A DNA stretch of 64,000 bases, taken from NCBI RefSeq assembly GCF_037126465.1, contig NC_088201.1, forward strand, positions 8,561,001 through 8,625,000, written 5' to 3'. Below, one piece after another: positions 1 through 12,458 of this stretch. Numbering within the stretch: the first letter of the stretch is position 1; the number at the start of each line of letters is the position of its first letter. Origin of the DNA: Ornithodoros turicata (taxonomy: Eukaryota > Arthropoda > Arachnida > Ixodida > Argasidae). A program made the translations under genes and the position numbers. A model generated the notes under the pieces. It did not search any database, was not told the DNA's origin, and saw only the letters and a program-made list of their open reading frames with translations.

Positions 1-76
1 GCGCACACACACACACACAAACGCACGCACGCACGCACGCACAAAAACAAAAACAAACAAACAAACAAAACGCGAT
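1..76. repeat. (CA)n / (CGCA)n / (CAAA)n microsatellite
   Basis: Simple-sequence DNA: a CA run, then GCAC units, then CAAA units. No coding signal. Confidence 0.95.
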
Positions 77-2439
77 TCTTGCACAGTTGTTACACATGTG
101 CGTCTGCGGGGTGCGTCTCCACTTGCATGTTGCTCTTAGGTCCCCGTCCTGCATCACGACAAAACATCGAGGTTTCTCAGCACACATAAGCAATATCGGA
201 TTCTATGAGTCCATCTACGGATCGAGAATTGTCAAATCCTGAAAACTTCGTCTTGTGGCGACACCTATCGAAAAGTGATCGAGATGCCGAACGACGGTGC
301 TGCCGTCGCAACCGTTTCAAATATATGGGGAATTCTAGCGGGTACTCGATAATTCACAGGGCGTTACGTGGTGCATGACCACAGGGGGGAGGGGGGGAGG
401 GGGGGATCGTTACTGCGCAAGTGAAAACAGCTAGTTCCGCAGCTACACCATTAATGAATCACACATCGCGAACGCAACAACACAGCGCAAGTCAGCTTCC
501 GCTAACGAAGGAAGCCTCCGCATGTGGCCTTGCAATTAACGATGTACAAACTCCGCGGTGGAGCAGCTATTGTTGACGAAATATAACGAGGTTTGCCGAC
601 GGATGCCATTCTTTCGTTCACCTTTTTCAGATGTCCAACGGACGAAATTTTCTTCTTTTTTTCTACGTATCTGCGAATGAGCGAGAAGGGGGTTCCTATG
701 AACAGGAACGTAATTAATAAAGAAATACATGGAACTCACCAGATCAGGAGCTTTCGAAAATAAAGAGAATATTAATTAGAAGAATGTGCTACAAAGGCAG
801 CATAGACCTACTTTATCGTGTACATTGGCGCGGTAAACCCGCAGAATGTCTAAGCAAAGGCATAAAAAAAAGTGAACGGCTATATACTGCACAGACAGTA
901 CAACCAACCAACACGATAACAGGAACGAAATTACGCTCCGCTTCTACTGTACTCCATCTATTTTACGCAGCAAACGCTTTGTTTTTAACGCTCGAACACG
1001 CTTGTTTTTCAGCGCACCCAAGGCAACGGTATACCTCCCAGCCGCGTGGGCTCCAAATGGCACAGTAACATGTTTGCAGAGTGGACTTTCCCTCGTGACC
1101 AGCGTTAGTGCAGTGAAAGCGCGCTTTACAGGATAACGTTGTTCCTATTTTTCCTGTTCTGCGAAAGTCGTAAGATCAAGATCTGGCCTTGCGCTCAGTT
1201 TATTCCTAATGTGGAACTAAGCGCCTTTTCATAAACGCGTGTGCAGATTTAGACAGATACATAAATAAGTAGGGCGCGTGTGGTGGCGACGGTGTGAACA
1301 CGCAACGGGTGCAGCCCTTTTTGTAAGCAGAGTGCCAAAAAAAAAAAAAAAAAGCACAACACGCCACACTGCAATGCTGCGGACAGGCGCTTCAGTTTGC
1401 ACAAGCTATCAATGACATCCCAAGGTATTGAGTCTCCGCTATCACACGATCTCAACGCACGTGTGCTCCATTTAGGTTTCCATAAAATATGTAGATTTCG
1501 AGGATGTAGTGGAAAGAAAGAGGGTGCTGTGCCTGCGAGTAGGGCGATGCTATTTTTGGTTCCCGAACATCGATTTTTCTGGGTGACCTTGACGGGAGCA
1601 GAGCCCCGCCCCCGCTCCCAATTCACTCCGCTCCAAATATTGGGACGCTCCTGACGGGCAGGAAGAGTAACGTCGGAATTGGACGTGGCGGCGTGTTGTT
1701 TGCAGTACCACGTGAACACATGTTTCCAATCATTGTTTCGCAGACAATTTCGATGTGCTCAAAAATTAAAGTACCACGAGACTGAGAAACACAACGCTGT
1801 GTGGAAATGGAGCTGCTGGCCACTTCCTACTTTATCTGTTCCGAGAAAAAAGTTGGTTTATGGCACGGTCATTTATTTATTCGAATAATTGTTCCGGTTC
1901 ACGAGATATATCGACCATTATTTCACTATATATTCGAATAATTTTGATTATGATCGATTAAATTTCGCTCAGCAGGAAATCTAAATTTCCATCATAGAAG
2001 ACTTAATCCTCCACTATTTTTTTCTTCCAAGTTACTTATACAATGTATACGACTGCCACTAAACGACCCACATAGCTATCGGACAACCTTTCTGTGCTGG
2101 CGACAGAGATACTGAATACGTCTGACACTGCGCTACACGAGCACAAATTATACTAATCGTCCTAAGGGAGCTAAGGTTTGTTTCTTGTGTAATGTACCAG
2201 TACATACCACATCTTTGCTGTATACAAGCTGTGGTACACCAGCTTGTTTCCGCAATACATAAATCTCCCGACGTCTCGATCACTGTCCACTCTGGTGAAG
2301 GTCAACCTTCCCTTTCCTGAGGAAATTAGAATGGTGCAACTGGTGGTGGTGCTGGTGTACTGTAGAATGAGGTAGTACTCAGGTGTCCTGTTACACTACG
2401 ATGGGGAGCCTAGAGGTGGGAGGAATTTTATTACGTTAA
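77..2439. other. no recognisable gene; homopolymer runs
   Basis: Short ORFs on both strands show no family motif and overlap one another. A G-rich run lies near 384-406 and a poly(A) run near 1337-1353. AT-rich DNA with repeated ATTCGAATAATT words lies at 1877-1945. Nothing else can be supported. Confidence 0.6.
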
Positions 2440-4310
2440 GTTCGCAAAACAAGCAACACAATTATCCGAGGCTCTCTTGCTGGTGTACAGCTGAGAAGCG
2501 CATCTTTTCATCGTTTCCTCGGTGTCACGGTAGACGTCAGGCTGTCTTGGGTGAAGCACATAGCGAGCTTGGAAGCCAAGGTTCACAGGTAGATTACGGT
2601 GATCAGGCATCTGGCAGGCATGAAGTGGGGCAGTGCCGTGGCGTCGCTTTTGGCCGTCCACCGAGCTTTGGTTCGCGGGTCACTTGCATACAGCTTGCCT
2701 GTGTTGAATGGCCTTCCACCTTCCTCAGTCCATAAGCTTCAGTGCATCCTGGCGCGCAGTCTCCGAGTGTGCTTGGGAGTCCCTCGGGCGGCAGAAACCC
2801 ATATGGTCATTGCTGAGGCTAAGGAAGCCCCGCTTGAAGTGCTTCGCTACGGAGAGACGTGTCGGCAGTACCTCCGCCTCCTAGCTCACCATCGGCGGCG
2901 TCCTCTAGTTAGGCAGCTCCGGACACGCAAGCACAGCGGCGTACACCCATGTGTCTCTCAACTGAAGGCTAGCATACCTGACTTTGTGGTCGCACCCACA
3001 GCTCCCAGCACTCCGCCTTGGACTTTTCCGACGCCCTGGATCTCCCTGTCGGTGCCTGGGCTAACAAGGAAGAAAGGCAACGTCGCTGCATGCGTGACGA
3101 AGCAGCTCACTCTCGATATGAGGAGCTCGTGTTATGAGAATTCCACCGCAGTTTTCACGGACGGCTCAACCAAGAGGAGAAGTTCGTCGTCTGCCTTTGT
3201 CTGCCCTCCGAGTCAATTTCAGATGGCCGTCATCTCTCACATAAAACATCGTCAACATGAGCTGAGTTTATGCTATTCTTTTCGCCTTGCGGAAAATTAC
3301 TGACAGCCTCTTTACGGATTCCAGATCTGCGCTGCAATGTGTAGCAACTATGGGACTTCGCGGCTTCCTCAGTCCTGTGGTCATTGAAATTCTACAAGTA
3401 TACAAGAAAGCAAGCGCACAGGGCCACTCTATCGTCTTCCAGTGGATCCCGGGTCATGTGAGCATCAGCGGAAACGAGGACGCAGATCGAACAGCCGCAG
3501 GCGCGCACCAGTACACCCGCCGTGTCCCCATCATCGTGTCTCGGGGGGATCGCCGTTACCTCGTTTCAAGCCTCACTGGCCCCCCATGATGCAGTCCCAA
3601 TTGCAACCTGACATCACCACTCGCCGCGAAGCAACTGCGGCTATGAGCGGCGTACAGACGTGGACAGATGGAGAGAGGACAGCAGGAGGGAGTGGGGGAC
3701 AGAGTGGTTAGTATGCGTCCTGGGCCGACTTCAAGGGGAACTGTGCCGACATTCGTCTGGAAAGTTTTCGGAAAACCCAGGGAAAACCTCAGACAGCACA
3801 GCCGGTGACAGGATTCGAACCTGTGCCACCTGCCTCCCAGTCTCGGCGTGGAAAGCGGCCACCCTAACCACTATGCCACGGGAGCTGGTCCACCCACTCT
3901 CTGCTTTACTCTGTTGATCCCACATTGTCCCTTACTCTCCCCCGCCGAATGCCGCGTTCCTTTACCACAGTCTTCCACCGCATGAGACTTAATGTGGCTT
4001 TTACACCAGTTTTCAAATGTTCACCTCCTCGGTGTCTGCGCGTCCTGCCTCTGTTCCACGTGTGGTGTGCGCGGTGACCACGTGGCGGTGACCTCCATCA
4101 CGTCCTCCTGATCTGCGGACAGTACGAGCGCGAGCGCGCCCTCATGAAAACTGCTCTCCAACGCGTCGATCAACGCCAGTTCGACTTAGCCAAAATTCTC
4201 GGGCCATGATCGGACACCTCACATCTGATGCAAGGCCTACGAGTTGTTGCTGAGTTTCTCTCCAGCACTAGACTAATGGACGAACTCTAATAGGACACCT
4301 TTCCATCCTC
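2440..4310 (+). mobile_element. LINE-A relic: end of RT, RNase H, C-terminal Cys/His segment
   Basis: Broken non-LTR retrotransposon pol, read in several frames. The end of the reverse transcriptase and thumb (FLGVTVD...RLSWVKH, then a MKWGS...SLLAVHRALVRG segment) lies at about 2510-2900. An RNase H domain follows at about 3140-3520: the first Asp is in VFTDGS, a second acidic segment is LFTDSRSALQC, and the last motif is GHVSISGNEDADRTA. After a SINE insertion at about 3709-3895 the C-terminal segment resumes at about 3950-4290 (HRMRLN, Cys/His motif, HLMQGLR). The RNase H domain after RT indicates the I/R1-like LINE group; the clade is inferred. Many stops and frameshifts make it non-functional. 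The 5' end (endonuclease, ORF1) is missing. Confidence 0.85.
3709..3895 (-). mobile_element. Ruka-like tRNA-derived SINE, inserted in LINE-A
   Basis: On the minus strand a tRNA-like head (A-box region GTGGCATAGTGGTTAGGGTGG, B-box GGTTCGAATCC) is followed by a body ending in the reverse complement of the TCCTGGGCCGACTTCAAGGGG block near 3718. The same body recurs at 7.4, 11.3, 51.0, 55.0 and 55.4 kb. Ruka is the SINE family described from ixodid ticks. It interrupts the LINE-A reading frame, so it inserted later. Confidence 0.85.
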
Positions 4311-4639
4311 ATCACTTTCTCATCCCTTCCACAAGAGCAATGGGGTAGTGTACCGCCATAACGGCGGAGAATGACCAACCAGATCATTATCCCATTTATG
4401 TGTATATGTGTGTGTGGCCCTCCTGAGGCACACAAAACACGAACAAAAGACAGAAATGTTAAAAAAAGTATTAAAGAAATGTCTGTTTCTGTGACTTTCT
4501 GCCTGCCTTTGGCTGTTTCGGTTGCCAGCCTTGCCGGAGCCGCTGCATTAAAGCTTCATTGCTGTTTTGAGCCTTCCGTTGTCCTCTTCGTCTTGTGCGT
4601 TTCCCAAACTCAAGGAAGTGTTATCTCTTTCCGTTTCCT

Positions 4640-5890
4640 GTTGGTACTTAGGAATTGTAAAGGCGGGGTCCTATAACACGCGGCACGCGACACATTACAG
4701 ATTCTGTCGCTGCCGCCGCTGTCGCTTGTGCAGCCACCTGATCCATTTGAGAGTGCGGCAGCAGGTAGTAACAAAACTACATTTGCGAGAGAAAAATGCG
4801 TACTTTTCAATCGATTATACGGCATACCAGTCTCAAACATCATAAAATTGCGGTTGAACCGCCTCAGGAAAATAAACACAGAGATAAGTTTACACTACTG
4901 CAATTTTGTCATGGTATACGTGTCTGTGATGGCGCTGTTGCAGTTCTGTCCGCTACCACGGGTTACCACACAATGTGCAAGAGATTTGTCACATGCGATA
5001 ACAATAGATACATACTGCTGCTTCCCACCTAGAAGCTCGAAATTTCATTTTAATAAAGTTGACTTGCCACCCACGCTACGCCGTTGCCCCCCCCCCCCCC
5101 CCCCATCTCTATGCTTTATCATGCGCTCCAGTTTGATACCGACAAATCTAGCGGATTTTGGCACGCCCCGGGCAGCGTTCTCTGGCGACAAGCGACAAAC
5201 ATCTACGGGGAGTAGATGTAAAGCGCGGACCCCATAACAAGCGACACGCGACGCGCTGCAGAATTTGTCGCTGTCGCGTCTGGTCACGGCGCGACTTCCT
5301 GGTCCATTTGAGCAGCGACATTTCGTCGCCGAGAAATGATTTTTTTTGGAGAAGCAATGCTTATTTTATTCTAGCTAAGCTGTAAATTGCCATAAATATA
5401 CCAAAAATAGTATTTCATTCGTCAAAACGAGGAGAACTTGTAATAAAGGTGCTACGTAATATTCGCCGTAACGCAGTGGCGCTGCGGTTGAAGTTCCCAA
5501 CGCTCCGCCCACTTCTTCGTCTGCTACTTTTGTTGGTTGCCCTCTCCACCCTTTCCCTTGCCCACGCGTTCAGTCCTTGTTTCACGCCTCCAAATCTGGC
5601 TGGTTTTGTCAAACAACAGGCAGCGAACTCAGCGACATGCTACAAATATCTACTGGGAGTAGATGCAGAAATATTCAGCCGCGACAAAGCTTTTTTGACG
5701 CTCATGTGGCGTCAGTGGCGTCGATTTTGTCGCTTCTCGCATGTATCTGCCGCGTGTCGGTTGTTATGGGATTAGGGCTTAAGATTTTGTAGCCGCGACA
5801 GAGCTTCCTTGTCGCTCGAGTGGTGGCGCCGTCATCGATTTTGTCTCTGTCGCTTGTAGCGTGTTATGGGAACCGAAAGCTTGCACACAC
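4640..5890. repeat. dispersed GTCGCTGTCGC-type repeat units
   Basis: Related blocks recur around 4660-4770, 5155-5345, 5640-5780 and 5780-5875. They share words such as GTCCTATAACACGCGGCACGC, CAGAATTTGTCGCTGTCGC and CCATTTGAGC(A)GCGACA, some in opposite orientation. The region also holds a C run near 5088-5105. The short ORFs here come from the repeat and are not credible genes. The family is not identified; it could be a satellite-like MITE cluster. Confidence 0.6.
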
Positions 5891-5944
5891 ACACACACAA
5901 AGAGAAGTATCATGTCGTAATTTAAACTATACACGAAAAAGATT

Positions 5945-7404
5945 ATGATATATAGACTATTCTACAGGGTGTCCGTGTTAACTATGGACAAAATTTCATG
6001 AAATAGCTAATTTTTTGTCTTCTGGTTCTTGTTAGTTACAATAAATGGCGATATATTCTAGGACAAGTGGACCACTTTATGGTCGCCTCTTACAACCTCC
6101 TGGGGTGTTGCCCTAATTAATTTCGACTAATGAACTTTTTAAATTTGGTCCAATGAGAACATCCGGTTCTAGTACGATGATGCCGTCGTCTTTTTGAGGC
6201 AAAGGATCGAGCCAATAGAACACAAGAAAATTGCTCCGGAAATAAAGGCATATTTGGTGGTCATTCTTAGGCACTTTGCCAGAAGTGCTCTTCCTCCTTT
6301 GTCCTTAGATGTAAGCGTCAAAAAGGGGCTGTGACAGTGTTCCCTATACGTTGAGGAAAATATGAGGAAAACTTGTAGAACCAAACGTCAACCAAAGGTA
6401 TATTGCTTTTTTTTCTTTTTCTTTTTTTGTCAGCAAAGCACATTAAACATTTTCCTAGACGCAGGGAGCACTGAGGCAGCCACTTTTCTCCCTCGCATAT
6501 AAGAGCAAGGGAGGAAGCGCGCTTCTGACGAAGTGGAAAAAATGACCGTGAAATATTCTTTTTTTATATATGCTTTTATGAATGCCTTAAAATATGCGAC
6601 CAGTTCGCAGTTCACACAGTTCCCCCAACAGTAGTATGAAATAGTCACAATCAGATATCACTCTTCGAATGCCTTTCAGTACCTGCCCTGACGACGACTA
6701 CGTTTTGTCAGGCGTGCCGAGCCGCACAATACGTGGCGCATTTGAACGACTGAATTCCTTAAAATAAGGAAATATCTCACATACGATATCACATGGTATG
6801 CTATCTAAAATATCTCACTGATATCCATGTACTAAATTTTACAATTACAATTTTACGATGTTTCGCATATGACGAAACGGAGTAAATAATGCGACCCACT
6901 GGTTCTCCGAAGTTTCGCAATAATCAGAGTCTTCAACCTCGAAAAGTGCGAACCGAACCATCACATGATTTCCGCGAACCAATCGGGTTGACGTAGACGA
7001 AAATAGAGTCAACGTTTTTCGTTCATAGTCGTCCACGGTGTGGCGCGAAAGGATTGCCCTCGTCCAAACCTTGACCCGTTTCATAAGCGGTTCGATAATC
7101 CAATCACGTCGAGCTGGCGCAAGAGAAAGTCCATCATGAATGTCTCCCCGGTCGGAAACGCCGCAATGCTTCGCTAATGAGGCCCCAAGATGGCCGTCGA
7201 GAATTCGTTTTGGTTGCACGAGAGACTCCCTCCTCGACTTTCACGTTATAGGAGATCGAGTAATTGACCGGCTTTGTAGTTGGGGGGGGGGGGGGGGCTG
7301 CACCCCTCAGCCGAATTAAACTCGAACGACGGCATACTGTGTAGCGGCTGTGAGGAATTTACCATCGGGCTTGTATTGGCCGGAAACGGCACAATGCTTC
7401 GCTA
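5945..7404. other. no gene; one mariner-like end and a direct-repeat pair
   Basis: A one-sided transposon-like terminus (ACAGGGTGTCCGTGTTAAC) lies near 5966. A 40-bp motif containing CAATGCTTCGCTAATGAGG occurs twice, near 7148-7190 and 7380-7415, in the same orientation. A G run lies near 7280-7297. The 125-codon minus-strand ORF at 6845-7219 shows no recognisable motif. Confidence 0.5.
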
Positions 7405-7590
7405 ATGAGGGCCCAAGTGAGCGGTTAGGATAGGAGACTGGGAGGTGACCCGGGTTCGAATCTCGCCATCGGCTCTGCTCTCCCGGCGTTTTTCCTTGGG
7501 TGCTCTAAGGCAAATGGTGGCGCCGTTTTGTATGAAGTCGGCCCAGCGCGCACGATCCCGCATGGCGCCATGTCACGCAGGCAGGCAGAC
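7405..7590 (+). mobile_element. Ruka-like SINE
   Basis: Plus-strand tRNA-like head with B-box GGTTCGAATCTC near 7454, then the body words CTCTGCTCTCCCGGCGTTTTTCC and GAAGTCGGCCCAGCGCGCACG that match the other copies. The A-box side is degenerate and runs into the 7380-7415 direct repeat. Confidence 0.75.
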
Positions 7591-8454
7591 AAACGGCTCG
7601 CTATTAACGATAACAACACGAGAACCCAAAAGGGTCGTAATTATTTTATTTATTTATAGTAGTACCTCAAGGCGCCCCATTGGGGCATTACATGAGGGGG
7701 GGTAAGCGAACATAGAAGTTTACACAAGTAGAAAAATAATAATAATATAAAATAATGTAATAATAATGAAATGATAAAGTAGATTTAAAAATTCATTTTT
7801 TATCCGCACTATAGAAGATTGGAATAATATCCCTCACGTTGCATTTACATCACTAGAAAGTTTTCTTTCCTGTCTCGATCGTATGTAGCACTTGTCTTGT
7901 CAAACACTTGTGATCTCATGAAGTGCAAAGCGCTGCTATTCTATTTTTGCATTATGTGATAACTTCGGAATTGCTTGTTGCGATAGATACTCCTTTGCAT
8001 TTCTGTGTAGTGTCAGAGACCACACCTGCTCGGACTCCAACGGAGTCTGCAGTATTTCGTAAATAAAAATTAAAAAAAATAACACGGAAATATTAAATAC
8101 ACAGGAAATTGGCTAGGTCTCGCTTGAATACAATGAAATCGTTAATTATGGCAAACGTTCTGAGGAAGACAGTTCCACTCGTTGGATGTGCACGGGAAAA
8201 ATTAACGAGAAAATTGGTCACTGTTGCATGGAAAACGCTCAACCTTAAGAAAGAATGTGGTCATTATTAATTATTTTAATGCTTGCGCACGATACTCGCT
8301 CCTCGCAGTCAAACGTTCTAACAGTTTGAGTAATTGACGGCCTTAGTTTACCAGGTTTTACCCTCCAACCGAATGAGATTCGAAGTAACGTATACTATAC
8401 AAAGGCAGAAGTTGCAGAACTCACACCGTGCAAGGAATTTACGACTTTACCGTT
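7591..8454. other. AT-rich intergenic DNA, no gene seen
   Basis: Contains short AT-rich runs (TTATTTATTTAT near 7643; AATAATAATATAAAATAATG near 7738). No ORF carries a recognisable motif. Confidence 0.5.
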
Positions 8455-9080
8455 ATTTATGATGATGATTCGAGTCTTAACATTCGAGCACAGCAACATT
8501 CGAGCACAGGTAAAGAAGGTCACAGTGCGCCAAAACAGTGGTAATAATTGTGACCCTCTAAGAGAATAGTGATTAAATTAAAATCAAAGCTATGTACCCA
8601 AGTTACGACATACAATTTTTCTTTCATATCAAATCCAATCCAATCCAAAATTCAGCACAAGTAAGTCATAAAGTATTTGAGAGACCCGGATATCTCTAAA
8701 AAAACTCCAACAAAAGGGTAAACGGGGGCTCATCACCCAGCAAAAGCGCCGGGTGGGGCGGTAAGTGATAACAGTAAAATTCGTGAAAGTTATGGTGGCG
8801 ATGAGACTCGTAAAATGGACACGTGATGAGAATGTGTAATACGCAGAGTCTCCTTCCTGAGTGTGGATACACTGGGGTGGTTCCTCACCCGCGAAGTAAA
8901 AAACCGTGCGTGAGCTGTCTGTGTCCTCAATCTAGATAGGACAACTTCTTGTGCCCGGTTTTTAAAGCTAGGTGTCTAAACTCTGGTAAACTAAACACAA
9001 TCCTCTGGTTTCCGGTCAGATGTGCTGAGTCAATGGCTGTGCGCGTCTTCTGAACAAGGCCCTGGCAAGTTTGTGTGTTG
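8455..9080 (-). mobile_element. LINE-C 3' fragment
   Basis: Minus-strand 3' end of the LINE family seen better at 57480-58310. Shared landmarks are the GATGATGATT edge near 8461, GTGCGCCAAAACAGTGG (8527), CTCATCACCCAGCAAAAGCG and the GCGAAGTAAAAAACC block near 8895. The coding part is heavily decayed. Confidence 0.65.
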
Positions 9081-9084
9081 GCGA

Positions 9085-9260
9085 TGTCAGAATGGTGAAA
9101 TTGGTAATACACTTGACCAGAAATCAGAGAGGTATGGGTTCGGGTCTCGCTACCGACACTTCGCTGACCCTTTACCGATTGCAGCTTTGTAGGGACATCG
9201 GTCTTTTAACTACACTATGATTGTGTGCTTCTTAATTTCTACGTTTTAATAGTCTGATTT
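9085..9260 (+). mobile_element. tRNA-derived SINE-like sequence
   Basis: An A-box-like segment (TGGTGAAATTGGTAATAC) and a B-box-like GGTTCGGGTCTC are spaced as in a tRNA, followed by non-tRNA DNA. The cloverleaf is too degenerate for a functional tRNA. It differs in sequence from the Ruka-like copies. Confidence 0.5.
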
Positions 9261-9714
9261 TTAACTAGTCACAATATTACCATGGTTTTGACGTATTATA
9301 GCTTGAGTTGCTTTTGCTCCACATCATTCATCGATTTATCGATTGCTTCATCATTTTTATCATCATCATCATTTATCGATTGCTTTACTTTTTACCTTGA
9401 GCTGCTTGCATGTTGACGAGGGCTGTGTTTGCGTATACTCTTAATTCTTCTCTAGCCTCAGCCATCTGCGTAACTATCATGTAATTTGTGGTTCGCCCTT
9501 AATTTGATTAAGGCATTTCGCAGTTCATTTTTTCTTTCACTACAGTGGCGGGACTTCTCTTGGCCTCACCGTAATACCTTCATCTTGGTCGACATGTTGT
9601 ATGCAGTGTATTATAGGTAATCCAAATAAAGCTATACCTGTTATTTTAACCGTTGTGTTTCTGTTGCCCTCGGCGTGCCCTCAGCATCGGTAGTTTTGCC
9701 AGATGGTGTATATA
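9261..9714. other. no gene seen
   Basis: AT-rich DNA with TCATCATC and repeated ATCGATTGCTT words near 9335-9385. No supported feature. Confidence 0.45.
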
Positions 9715-9840
9715 TCCCCCCCCCCCATAAATGGGAGGGGGATATATTTATTAGACGAAAAGGAAAAAAAAAAAAGAACGGGGGAAGGTCAGTCAAACGA
9801 GACCAGACGTGGGATAATGGACCAAAAGGTCACTTAGAAA
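9715..9840 (-). mobile_element. LINE-A 3' tail, 5'-truncated copy
   Basis: Shares the GGGGGATATATTTATTAGACG motif, followed by A-rich and AAGGTCAGTC segments, with LINE-A 3' ends at 10869, 42231, 45.9 and 59.5 kb. On the minus strand it reads ...AATAAATATATCCCCC. A C run (9717-9727) lies next to it. Confidence 0.7.
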
Positions 9841-10796
9841 GGCAGTGTCATTTTCTCTATAAGAGAATACAGATACCATACTTTGCTTGTCATACGAGCT
9901 TCCGCAAATTCGGGAGTCCTCCTCGCCTCTGAGTCGAAATGAACGGTGAGGTGTCCAAGTATAATTTGATTACATACACAGAAAACATTGAACTGAGAAA
10001 TTGCTTGGACTATTAACTCACCATCAAAACAACGGTGTTTCTTACTGCTTTTGGTTTGAGACATTCAGTAGATCCATCGAAAATTTTACTTTCATTTTCC
10101 CCCTTTTCCAGTTATTCAACAATGGCCATTATCCCCACTACATAGCCAATGTTGGTAAAATGTCGTGCAATACTGGGCCATTATGACTGGGCCATATTTA
10201 AGATTTCGCGACTACAGACCTCCAAGGCCAATCGCGTACGCATATCCAGCTTGAAACATCGCGGCTGCCGTATATAAAACGAAACAAATTCAGAAGTGCT
10301 CATTATAGCGGCCATTCATGTCCTATCCTCACCTCAATCACAGTTTAGCTTACCGTTGCCCCACAGCCCCTATCTGGTTCGGTCTAAGATCTCTGATGCC
10401 GTAATGTTTGTAAGGGCTCCCAACACGTGACCGGCGCAGCCGTTAAGATGTCTCTCAAACGTACACCAACCTACAACACAGTAAAAAGGAGAAAAGAAAA
10501 AAAAACAAAAAAACTACGCGGTACATATTCTCCACGCCCTGCGGCACGCAGAGTGTGGTCGATAGTGCCGAGCAAACAAAACCTTCGACTTTCCCGATGG
10601 ATTACAGTCGAGGTTGTACACCAACGGTGAAAGCAGACTTCGTGTTCGGCTCGCTCCTGTTGTGGAATACACTCGGAAGGTAGAGATGGAGAAACAAACC
10701 GCAATCCAGCAACGGTGGTCCCAAGTGGTTTGGCATAGGAAGCGAAGCTCTTGATCGGAGGGAGATTTTTTTTTTTTTTTTTTTCGTGTTAGCGCC
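9841..10796. other. no gene seen
   Basis: Short overlapping ORFs only, with a T run near 10767-10784. No motif recognised. Confidence 0.45.
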
Positions 10797-11280
10797 GCAA
10801 AGCAACTGCGGCTACGAGCGGTGTACAGACTTGAAGAGATGGAGAGAGGACAGCAGGAAGGAGGGGAAGACAGGGCGGGGGGGATATGTTTATTGAAGAA
10901 AAAAGCGAAGAAAGGTTAGTCAAGCATAGGCCGACTTGCTATTCCTTCCATAAAAAGAAAACAAAAAAAGAAAAGAAACACACACAAACACACAGACAGA
11001 CACACAAAAGGGCCTTAGAGGCTGGTCGAGAGGCCGGTGGCACGCAGAAAGCTCAAGAGGGTAGTCGTAACTGCCCCCTGGTTGTGCAGGACCGGGCCGA
11101 GCAGGGTGGCCAAAGTGACGTTAGGGTAGCCAAGTTGTCGCAAGTGACGTTGGAGGATGAGTCTTTGTGAGAGGTACTGCTTGCAGGATAGGAGGCAGTG
11201 CTCAATGTCGGCTTCCACGCAACAAGTTGCGCAATTGGGGGAGTTCGTCTGGCGCATTTTATACAGGAGTGAGGACAGGG
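10797..11280 (-). mobile_element. LINE-A 3' end (C-terminal Cys/His segment and tail)
   Basis: The minus strand encodes the LINE-A C-terminus: SSLLYKMRQTNSPNCATC, then EADIEHCLLSCKQYLSQR and a RHLRQLGYPNVTLATLLGP stretch, ending near 11015. The 3' UTR runs down to a G run at 10872 (minus strand: ...AAACATATCCCCCC). Next to it, 10797-10868 carries on the plus strand the AACTGCGGCTACGAGCGGTG block also found at 3627-3705, so this copy probably inserted into an older relative. Confidence 0.8.
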
Positions 11281-11284
11281 GGTT

Positions 11285-11470
11285 TAGTATGCCTCCTGGG
11301 CCGACTTCAGGGGGGGACTGCGCTGACATTCGTCTGAAAAGTGCCGGAAAACCACGGGAAAACCTCAGGCAGCACAGCCTCTGCCAGGATTCGAACGTGC
11401 GTTACCTCCCAGTCTCCACGTGGAAGGCAATCATGCTAACCAATGCGCCACGCGAGCTGGCATGGGGGAT
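11285..11470 (-). mobile_element. Ruka-like SINE
   Basis: Minus-strand copy. The TCCTGGGCCGACTTCAGGGG block marks its 3' side at 11296, the reverse B-box GGATTCGAACGTGCG is at 11388, and the head ends at GCGCCACGCGAGCTGGC near 11460. Confidence 0.85.
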
Positions 11471-11614
11471 GTGTAAAGGTGAAGTTAAAATACGCGGAGG
11501 AGTTGGTCGGAGAGAGATGATTTGTGTCTGTATGGACATAGACTAGCATAATAGAAAGCAATAAACACGTATGACGTGTTTAACGTCTCTCGCGGAAGGT
11601 GGCGTGTCAAGCAA

Positions 11615-11622
11615 CTTCTACG
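11615..11622. repeat. 8-bp target duplication (5') of the hAT-like element
   Basis: CTTCTACG directly precedes the CAGAGCCG end. Its partner is split: CTTCTA at 12453-12458 and CG at 13885-13886, separated by the TA-element at 12459-13882. Confidence 0.9.
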
Positions 11623-12452
11623 CAGAGCCGTATATTAAAAGGGAGTCTAGCCATTAATGGGTCATGACTATACCTGAAGCTCCACCCACTTTTTCAGCTT
11701 TCTGACCAATACAGTCTTGAAATATGGCGTGCTATCAATCAACCTATCCTCACTGTTTGTCCCCCTGTCCAACATGGGCAGCGCCATTTTGGGTGGCAAG
11801 TGGATTGGATGGGATTGAAACGGATACCTCTCGCTATCTGCAAAACTAGTGGATTTTTGGTGTAAATTTGATGAACGCCACCTATAGAGCGTGGGGTACG
11901 TCGGGAATTGTCGTCCGCTTCCGTCGTTGTACCGCTGCCTGCAGAACCACCTGGTGGGACACATTCTGTCCTCGGTACGATATTTAGACAACTCTACATG
12001 AATATAGTTAGAATAAAAAAGGCAAGAATGTTTATATCGATGAAATCCAGTAATTAAATATAAGACTGTACAGCAAAGTGCCGTTCTTGTTATGATTTCG
12101 CTGTGATCGCCGCGATCGCCGTGTTCACTAAGCCTAACACTTGCGACAAAAACGTATTATTTTCGGTTAGATATCGATAGAGGACCATCAGTTGAAGCTG
12201 ATTTCCGAGAAACGTATATGACGATGTACATTTGCAGCGTAAAGCCAGTGTAGTCTGTGGAAATTTTTTGTCACGAAATCCCCGCTTCACTGTGTTTGTT
12301 TCCGTCGCCATTTTGGGTGGCAGTGAGGTGTCATGGCGACCCCCTTGATAAAAGGCAAACCCATCAGTGGAGCGAGAAACTGTGATTGATAGGTCGAGCC
12401 TCTTTTTGTGACTCCTCCCAATGGCCAAACTCCCTTTTAATATACGGCTCTG
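11623..12452. mobile_element. non-autonomous hAT-like element, 830 bp
   Basis: The ends are inverted: 5' CAGAGCCGTATATTAAAAGG and 3' CCTTTTAATATACGGCTCTG, about 24 bp perfect with weaker similarity beyond. CAGAG termini and an 8-bp duplication (CTTCTACG) are typical of hAT transposons. No transposase is encoded; a minus ORF at 12090-12428 has no known motif. The word GCCATTTTGGGTGGCA occurs twice inside. A truncated relative lies at about 53003-53257. Confidence 0.88.
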
Positions 12453-12458
12453 CTTCTA

